From: DATMQA01 sp035566895 | GTDB taxonomy: Bacteria; Verrucomicrobiota; Verrucomicrobiia; Limisphaerales; UBA8199 | Length of the DNA: 64,000 nt | Direction of reading: 5' to 3' | NCBI GenBank assembly: GCA_035566895.1 | Contig: DATMQA010000091.1 | Coordinates: 1-64,000, forward strand | Shown here: positions 56,350-61,929 of the stretch, one piece after another | How the letters are laid out: every line of letters begins with the position of its first letter | Numbering within the stretch: position 1 is the stretch's first letter | The notes under the pieces: generated by a model | The model's input: the letters and a program-made list of their open reading frames with translations, nothing else | What the model was told of the DNA's origin: nothing | Databases searched by the model: none | Position numbers and translations under genes: made by a program

Positions 56350-57825
56350 TTACTCTCGCGCCAATTTACCGGAAATGGCACGCCCCACACTGTTTACCAT
56401 CCGCCGGACCTCCCCAGGCGTGGTGCAATAGGGCGGCATCAGGACAATGACATTTCCTATTGGCCGGGTGAGGACACCTTGTTTGGCCATGGTTTCGCAC
56501 ACCCGAATGCCCGCCTGTTCGCGCAAGTCGAATGGTTCCCGAGTACGCCAATCCTTCACCAGTTCCACGCCGGCAACCAAGCCGACCTGACGGATATCGC
56601 CCACGTTCGGATGCGCCCACAAGGTCCGCAATTCCTTGCGGAACGAGCGTTCCAACCGTTGCCGCGCGCGGATAGATCCGGGGCTTTGTAAGATATCGAG
56701 GCTGGCCAACGCGGCGGCGGCGCCGAGCTGGTTCGCCGTGAAGCTGTGGCCATGGAAGAACGTCTTGAAATCCTCGTATTCTCCCAGGAAGGCATCGAAG
56801 ACGGCTTGCGTTGTGAGCGTAGCAGCCATGGGCAGATAACCGCCGGTGAGGCCTTTGGCGAGGGCCAGAAAATCAGGCTGAACACCTTCGTGGTGAGAAG
56901 CAAATAAGGAAGGGGGGTGGGGGTGAGGGGGCGAGAAGGACGGGCGCTGTGTCCTGCTCACCCGCTCACTCACCTTCTCACTTATCTCAGAAACGGCGCC
57001 ACCCGGGATTCCAGTTCGTCCGAACCCGGTCATTACTTCGTCCGCAATCAAAAGGGCCCCGTAGTCTCGCGCGATTTGCGCAGCCCTGCGCAGCCAGCCC
57101 GCCGGTTGAGGAATCATTCCGGCAGCACCCTGGATCAGCGGCTCGAAAACAAAGCCCGCGTACGGATTTCCCTGTTTCTTTTGCGCTTTGAACTTTTGTT
57201 CCAGGACATCCAGGCATTCCCAGTTGCATTTGCGATACTCGCGCGCATCCGCCCTCTCCGGTTTGGCGCGATTGAACCGGCAGCGATAGCAATACGGCGA
57301 CATCACTTTGTCAGTCCGGAAGAGCAGCGCCGAGTAGGCCTTGTGGAATTGGTCGATATGCCCGAGCGCGACACCGCCGACCGTATCGCCGTGGTAGGCC
57401 CCCTCGAGAGATACAAACCGCGGCTTTTTGGTGCGCCGGGTGCGCCGGGCAAACTCGTAAGCCAATTTGAGCGCAACCTCCACAGCCGTGGAACCGTCGT
57501 CGGAAAAGAATACCTTCCCCAGCCTGGTCAGTCCAACGAGCTTCGCGGCCAGGCGCGAAGCCGGCTCGTTGGCGAGGCCCAAAGCAGAACTATGGGCGAT
57601 TCGTTTTAACTGGTGCTGGAGCGCGGCGTTGATTTTCGGATGATTATGGCCATGGAGATTGGTCCAGATGGAGGAGTTGGCATCCAGATACTCCCGCCCA
57701 TGAACGTCTCGCAGCACCGCCCCTTGTCCTTCGACAATGACCAGCGGCTCGCGTTTGAGCCACTCGCGCATCTGCGTGAAAGGATGCCAGAGATAGCGAT
57801 GGTCCAGTTTAGCGAGCGGGTGCAT
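56350..57825 (-). CDS. bioA: BioA, adenosylmethionine-8-amino-7-oxononanoate aminotransferase, with in-frame insertion
   Basis: From ATG 57825 (MHPLAKLDHRYLWHPFTQMR) the protein has 491 aa; ATG 57840 adds five. Class III aminotransferase motifs: SSIWTNLHGHNHP, SDDGSTAVEVALK, LEGAYHGDT, LLIADEVMTGFGRTG and LALAKGLTGGYLPMAA (PLP Lys). It makes 7,8-diaminopelargonate. About 34 residues (SEKVSERVSRTQRP, SFSPPHPHPP and flanks) are inserted between GRTG and the following FASHHEGVQPDF, where other BioA proteins have none. The start overlaps the end of bioF, so translation is coupled. Confidence 0.93.
   Translation of the reverse strand: MHPLAKLDHRYLWHPFTQMREWLKREPLVIVEGQGAVLRDVHGREYLDANSSIWTNLHGHNHPKINAALQHQLKRIAHSSALGLANEPASRLAAKLVGLTRLGKVFFSDDGSTAVEVALKLAYEFARRTRRTKKPRFVSLEGAYHGDTVGGVALGHIDQFHKAYSALLFRTDKVMSPYCYRCRFNRAKPERADAREYRKCNWECLDVLEQKFKAQKKQGNPYAGFVFEPLIQGAAGMIPQPAGWLRRAAQIARDYGALLIADEVMTGFGRTGIPGGAVSEISEKVSERVSRTQRPSFSPPHPHPPSLFASHHEGVQPDFLALAKGLTGGYLPMAATLTTQAVFDAFLGEYEDFKTFFHGHSFTANQLGAAAALASLDILQSPGSIRARQRLERSFRKELRTLWAHPNVGDIRQVGLVAGVELVKDWRTREPFDLREQAGIRVCETMAKQGVLTRPIGNVIVLMPPYCTTPGEVRRMVNSVGRAISGKLARE
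56908..57009. repeat. Low-complexity insertion inside bioA
   Basis: The stretch encodes the extra 34 residues. It has partly complementary arms: GGTGAGGGGGCGAGAAGG on one side and CACCCGCTCACTCACC plus TTCTCAC on the other. Units near 7 bp can be drawn, but register is imperfect, so membership in the heptamer class is probable rather than shown. Confidence 0.6.
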
Positions 57826-59113
57826 GGCCGGGGAGCCCAAAATCCAGAGCGCAAGGCCCAGGGTCCAGGGCCTTCAGCGACATAAACAGTTCCTGGAGAT
57901 CAGCGTGGGTGTGGGAAGCGGTGAGGGTGAGCCGCAGGCGGGCGGAACCGCGCGCGACGGTCGGGTAGCGGATAGCAGGGATGAAGATGCCTTGCTCACG
58001 GAGAGCAGCGGCAATCTCAACGGCCCTGGTTTCGTCGCCAATCATGATGGGCACGATGGCGCTGGGGAGGTGTGAGGAGCGGGGGGCGAGGGCCGAAGGC
58101 AGCGTTGAAACGCGCAGCCAAAGCGCCTCGCGCCGCCGGGCGCCTTCGGGTGATTGAACAAACCGGGTGCCGGCGGTTGCGGCTGCTGCTGCGGCAGGAA
58201 CCGGTGCGGTGGAAAAAACAAAAGTCCGGGCGCGATTGATGAGATAGTCGATGAGAGTTCGTGAACCGCAGATATAGCCGCCCGAAGCGCCGAGGGCTTT
58301 GCCGAGAGTCCCCATTTGAACTTCGATACGTTCGCCGACGCCGATTTCCTCGGCCAGCCCGCGCCGATTGGGGCCGTAGAGGCCCGTGGCGTGTGCTTCG
58401 TCCACCATCAACCAGGCGCCGTATTTATCCTTCAATTCCACCAACTCACGCAGTGGCGCATGATCTCCATCCATGCTGAACACGCTCTCGGTTACAACCA
58501 GCGTTCGGGACCGCCGCTGGCCGGTGAAGTTCGAGCGTTCAGGTTTAGGCTGTGGACTCTGGACTGTGGACTTTGGACTGTGGACTTTGGACTGTGGACT
58601 TTGGACCTTGGCATCCGCCCATTTCAAAATGTCTTCCAGCGCATTGAGGTCATTATGAGCGAAAACGCGCAGTTTCACCCCGCACAGACGGGCCGCATCG
58701 ACAATGCAGGCATGAACCAGCTTATCAATGATGATAACATCGTCCTTTTCCAGCAGCGCGCAGATAGTTCCCAGGGCGGCGGCATAACCGGTGGGGAAAC
58801 CAAGGGCGGCCTGCGCGCCTTTGAAAGCGGCGAGCGTCTCCTCCAATTCCTGGTGCGGAGGAAGCGAGCCGCAGATCAGACGTGAGGCTCCCGCGCCGGC
58901 GCCATAGCGCTCGACAGCCCGGACCGCCGCCTCTTTCAGAGCCGGCTCATTGGCCAGACCTAGGTAATCATTCGAGGAGAAATTGAGCAACCGCCGACCG
59001 CCCAGTTCAATGCGCGGCGATTGCGCGGAATCCAGAGGCCGCAGTTCGCGGTAAAGGCCCTGCTCACGAAGACCTTCGAGCCGTGCTCGTAGTTCCTGCT
59101 CGAAGTCGTTCAT
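57809..59113 (-). CDS. bioF: BioF, 8-amino-7-oxononanoate synthase, with heptamer-encoded insertion
   Basis: The 434-aa protein is about 40 longer than usual. Motifs: NFSSNDYLGLANEP, GAGASRLICG, LVVTESVFSMDGDHAPL, MVDEAHATGLYG and GTLGKALGASGGY (PLP Lys272). It condenses pimeloyl thioester with alanine. Residues of about 168-200 (KVQSPQSKVHSPKSTVQSPQ and flank) are an extra loop between KWADA and TLVVTES, encoded by nine heptamers. ATG 59113 directly follows the TAG of the upstream amidohydrolase; downstream bioA overlaps. The insertion preserves frame and the core, so activity may persist. Confidence 0.94.
   Translation of the reverse strand: MNDFEQELRARLEGLREQGLYRELRPLDSAQSPRIELGGRRLLNFSSNDYLGLANEPALKEAAVRAVERYGAGAGASRLICGSLPPHQELEETLAAFKGAQAALGFPTGYAAALGTICALLEKDDVIIIDKLVHACIVDAARLCGVKLRVFAHNDLNALEDILKWADAKVQSPQSKVHSPKSTVQSPQPKPERSNFTGQRRSRTLVVTESVFSMDGDHAPLRELVELKDKYGAWLMVDEAHATGLYGPNRRGLAEEIGVGERIEVQMGTLGKALGASGGYICGSRTLIDYLINRARTFVFSTAPVPAAAAAATAGTRFVQSPEGARRREALWLRVSTLPSALAPRSSHLPSAIVPIMIGDETRAVEIAAALREQGIFIPAIRYPTVARGSARLRLTLTASHTHADLQELFMSLKALDPGPCALDFGLPGHAPAR
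58547..58609. repeat. Nine heptamers inside bioF, GGACTTT/GGACTGT family
   Basis: Units in exact register: AGGCTGT, GGACTCT, then alternating GGACTGT and GGACTTT three times, then GGACCTT. Sixty-three bases, equal to 21 codons, so the frame is kept. The same family precedes parB. Confidence 0.92.
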
Positions 59114-60364
59114 CTACTTGGCTTCCGGCGCCAGGGCCCAGTGGCCGCCGATCATGCTGGCCACTACATCTCCCTTGTGGTGCAACGCCGCGTCATACAC
59201 TCTGGAAACCTTGCCCGGAAATGGGACCGCGATGAGGTCGGCGAGTGCTCCCGCTGCCAGTTCGCCCGCGCGCCCTTGCATCCCTAATGCCCGCGCGCCG
59301 TTCACCGTGGCCATCTGCAGGATGCTTTTTGCAGAAAGTCGCGGCTCGCGGCTGGCCAGCGCGCGCATCTCATCGAAGAGATTGAGTTGCGCCGGGTGCC
59401 GCCGGGTCGCCTCTACGCTGGCCAGGCTGTCGGTCCCCAGGCAGAGGTTCACACCCGCCCTTCTCAGCCGGGTCAGTTGGAAAGAATTGTGCCGGAAATA
59501 AGAGTGGCTGCGCGGACAATGTACCACGCTCACCTGCCGCCTTCCCAGCAAGGCCGCATCCGCCCGAGCCAGATAGTTCACATGCGCCACCAGCAGGTTG
59601 TCGTCGAGCACGCCACAGCGCTCGAGGTGCTGCACGGGCGAACCCTGCCCGCAGTCGGACATGTCGCGCCCGCTGCGCCGCAACCAGTCGAACATTTCTC
59701 CGCTGCCCTGGGTGAACATCGCAAATTCCAGGCCGGATTCCGCCACGTGGATGCACAAGCGCCAGCCCCGGCGGCGGGCGGTCCGGGTGCTCAAACGAAG
59801 CAACTCTGGCAGGGTTGAATAGGGAGCATGAGGCGAGAGGGCGGGCTGGCACCGTGGGTGGTGGAGCGAAGCGATTTTCTGCAGTGTCTCCTTCAAAACC
59901 GCGCGCGGCGTGCGACGGCTCGTAATGCCGATCATTTCAAGGAACGACAAAACCCGCAGCGGAGTCGAGTTCCACATCTTCGGCAACAATTGCGGCACCG
60001 CTTCGATATCGGCCACCGTAGTGGTTCCGCTCCGCAACAACATATCCGCGCCGCTGAGCCACGAGGCTGAATAATCCGCCAGGTCCCATCCCGCTTTGGT
60101 GGAAGTAATCTGTTTCAGCCAATCAGTGAATATTTTGGGGGGAGAAAAATGGCCGGCCATGTGGGTGTAATCCAAGTGGCAATGGGCATTGACCAAACCC
60201 GGCAGCACAACGACCTCACCCAAATCCAACACGTTCGCGCTGTTTCCCGCAGCCAGGTCGCGCCACCGGCCGACCGCCCCGATGCGCTCGCCTTCCACCT
60301 GGACCGCGCCGTTCTCAATAGCGGGGCCGGAAATTGGGAGAACTACACGGGCTCGGAGGATCAT
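59114..60364 (-). CDS. Amidohydrolase, deaminase type
   Basis: From ATG 60364 (MILRARVVLPISGPAIENGA) the protein has 416 aa; upstream codons overlap a palindrome and are not supported. Metal-dependent hydrolase motifs: VVLPGLVNAHCHLDYTHMAG, CIHVAESGLE, VAHVNYLARADAALL and NLCLGTDSLAS. It resembles ATZ/TRZ-type deaminases such as aminodeoxyfutalosine or S-adenosylhomocysteine/5'-deoxyadenosine deaminases. It abuts bioF, whose pathway partner bioA uses SAM, so salvage of a SAM by-product is attractive but unproven. Confidence 0.82.
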   Translation of the reverse strand: MILRARVVLPISGPAIENGAVQVEGERIGAVGRWRDLAAGNSANVLDLGEVVVLPGLVNAHCHLDYTHMAGHFSPPKIFTDWLKQITSTKAGWDLADYSASWLSGADMLLRSGTTTVADIEAVPQLLPKMWNSTPLRVLSFLEMIGITSRRTPRAVLKETLQKIASLHHPRCQPALSPHAPYSTLPELLRLSTRTARRRGWRLCIHVAESGLEFAMFTQGSGEMFDWLRRSGRDMSDCGQGSPVQHLERCGVLDDNLLVAHVNYLARADAALLGRRQVSVVHCPRSHSYFRHNSFQLTRLRRAGVNLCLGTDSLASVEATRRHPAQLNLFDEMRALASREPRLSAKSILQMATVNGARALGMQGRAGELAAGALADLIAVPFPGKVSRVYDAALHHKGDVVASMIGGHWALAPEAK

Positions 60365-60386
60365 CGTGATTATCCGATTTAACCTT

Positions 60387-60417
60387 TTGACACATTTAAC
60401 CAGGTTAAATGTGTCAA
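60387..60417. promoter_or_regulatory. Perfect 31-bp palindrome upstream of the amidohydrolase-bioF-bioA operon
   Basis: TTGACACATTTAACC (60387-60401) and its exact complement (60403-60417) flank a single A. It lies 23 bp before the operon start and 20 bp after the hpf stop. A one-base loop disfavours an RNA terminator; a protein operator or cruciform is likelier. The TTGACA in it could be a -35 box. Regulator unknown. Confidence 0.65.
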
Positions 60418-60437
60418 TCGAGTCAATCGGGGGGACA

Positions 60438-60791
60438 CTAGAGGTCCCGGTCCTGCCGCGTTCGTTTGCCGCGCGCGGCGACTTTTTTGTTGCGTGTTTT
60501 GTATTTGCTGTGGCGTTTTCGGATTTGCTGCTCGATTTTCTTGGCGACCAAATCAATGGCGGCGTAGAGGTCGGTCTCGGCATCCTGGGCAAAGAGGTCG
60601 GGCCCGGGCACGTTCAGGCGGACGGAACAGGAGAATTGGCGTTCGGGCGCTTTGGTCTGGTCGCGGTCCAGGGTCACCCGCGCGTTTACCGCGAATCGGT
60701 CCATGTGCTCGAGCTTTTTGATGCGATCGATGATGTGGTCTTCGATGGCCTTGGTCAGCGTCACGTTATGCGTCGAGAGGATCAAGTTCAT
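60438..60791 (-). CDS. hpf: HPF/RaiA-family ribosome hibernation factor (short form)
   Basis: The protein has 117 aa from ATG 60791 (MNLILSTHNVTLTKAIEDHI). The beta-alpha-beta-beta-beta-alpha S30AE domain is evident: IIDRIKKLEHMD, ARVTLDRD, FSCSVRLNVPGPDLFAQDAE, DLYAAIDLVAKKIEQQIRKR. The tail is Lys/Arg-rich. There is no long-form C-terminal dimerisation domain. It binds the 30S decoding site during stasis. A CGTGAAA heptamer hairpin lies just upstream. Confidence 0.92.
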   Translation of the reverse strand: MNLILSTHNVTLTKAIEDHIIDRIKKLEHMDRFAVNARVTLDRDQTKAPERQFSCSVRLNVPGPDLFAQDAETDLYAAIDLVAKKIEQQIRKRHSKYKTRNKKVAARGKRTRQDRDL

Positions 60792-60850
60792 GGCCGCATC
60801 ATGCAATCGCACCGGGAGAAAAGCCAGCGAAAGATGAGGGGCGACGTGAG

Positions 60851-60915
60851 GCGTGAAACGTAAAACGTGAACTTACTCCCGAGCAGATTCGCGTTTTACG
60901 CTTCACGTTTCACGC
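60851..60915. repeat. Heptamer hairpin, CGTGAAA/CGTAAAA family (copy C), upstream of parA
   Basis: Left arm GCGTGAAACGTAAAACGTGA (60851-60870); right arm GCGTTTTACGCTTCACGTTT plus CACGC (60891-60915). It lies between divergent hpf and parA, 50 bp before the parA start. Confidence 0.88.
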
Positions 60916-60965
60916 ATCCCGCACAAAGCTTGAACCTCCGTGGCGATTCCGGTACATCTGCGGCA

Positions 60966-61742
60966 GTGCCAACCAAAGTCATTGCTGTCGCCAACCAAAA
61001 GGGCGGTGTGGGGAAGACCACCACCGCGGTGAACCTGGCCGCATGCATCGCCTCCGTTGGGCGGCGCGTGCTCTTGTTCGACCTCGATCCGCAGGCGAAT
61101 GCCACCAGCGGCGTCGGCCTGGAAAAAGTCGAAGGCGCCAGCGCCTACCGCGTGCTGCTCGGGGAAGGCACGCTACTGGAAAAGATTCGGCCTACGGCGT
61201 TCGAGCGGCTGGAAATCATTCCCAGCGAGGTCGATTTGTGCGGCGCGGATTTCGAGCTGGCCAGGACGGACAATCACCTGAAACGCGTTACGCTGGCGCT
61301 CCAGCCGGTGATTGAATCACAACGGTTTGATGTCATCTTCATCGATTGCCCGCCCGCGTTGGGCGTACTGACTTTGAACGCCTTCGCCGCGGCGGACGGG
61401 GTGCTGGTGCCGTTGCAATGCGAGTATTATGCACTGGAAGGCATCTCGATGCTCAACCGCGTGATGGCCCAACTGCACGACAACGGGGTCAACTCGCGGC
61501 TCGAGCTGCTCGGCGTCGTGATGACGATGTTCGATGGCCGGACCAAGCTGTCCCAGCAGGTTGTCAGCGAAGTGCGCGAACATTTTAAAGAGCGGGTTTT
61601 CGAGACGGTGATCCCGCGCAGCACGCGTCTGGCCGAAGCGCCGAGCTTCGGCAAACCCATCCTGCACTACGACAAATACAGCCCTGGCGCCGCGGCGTAC
61701 GAAGTGCTGGCGCAGGAGTTCTTGGCCCGGCTCGGAACGTAG
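60966..61742 (+). CDS. parA: ParA/Soj chromosome-partitioning ATPase
   Basis: The protein has 258 aa from GTG 60966 (VPTKVIAVANQKGGVGKTTT), chosen because upstream codons are heptamer repeat. Deviant Walker A KGGVGKTTTAVNLA, Walker A' LLFDLDPQANATSG, Walker B FDVIFIDCPPALG. It lacks an N-terminal HTH, as chromosomal Soj proteins do. It acts with ParB in origin segregation. parB is at 20134, about 40 kb away and in the same orientation, whereas the two are normally adjacent. Confidence 0.96.
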   Translation: MPTKVIAVANQKGGVGKTTTAVNLAACIASVGRRVLLFDLDPQANATSGVGLEKVEGASAYRVLLGEGTLLEKIRPTAFERLEIIPSEVDLCGADFELARTDNHLKRVTLALQPVIESQRFDVIFIDCPPALGVLTLNAFAAADGVLVPLQCEYYALEGISMLNRVMAQLHDNGVNSRLELLGVVMTMFDGRTKLSQQVVSEVREHFKERVFETVIPRSTRLAEAPSFGKPILHYDKYSPGAAAYEVLAQEFLARLGT

Positions 61743-61764
61743 GGCTCGTTGGCGCGCCGGCGGC

Positions 61765-61876
61765 TTAGGTACCGTATTTGACGCCGCAGCCGTAGGAGCG
61801 GGTCTGGGTCACGGTGACCTTTTCTCCGGCCTCCGGTTTTTTTTCCGTTCTGCGTTTATCGCCTTCTGCGGTTTAA
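61765..61876 (-). pseudogene. Possible C-terminal remnant of a redoxin/thioredoxin-like gene
   Basis: The minus strand is open for about 37 codons and reads EKVTVTQTRSYGCGVKYGT before TAA. This resembles the last strand and the SxGCxIKY tail of verrucomicrobial and planctomycete redoxin-like proteins. No start or catalytic CxxC is present. The call rests on this short tail. Confidence 0.3.
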
Positions 61877-61929
61877 TTGGACCAAAGAAAGCATTTCTAA
61901 CATTTCGCCAAATAAGGCATCTTATAACT

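Noticed and set aside
61806..61822. GGTCA/TGACC hairpin followed by TTTT after parA
   Set aside because: Five-base stem with a 3-nt loop is too weak to call a terminator, and the same bases read as a redoxin-like tail on the other strand.
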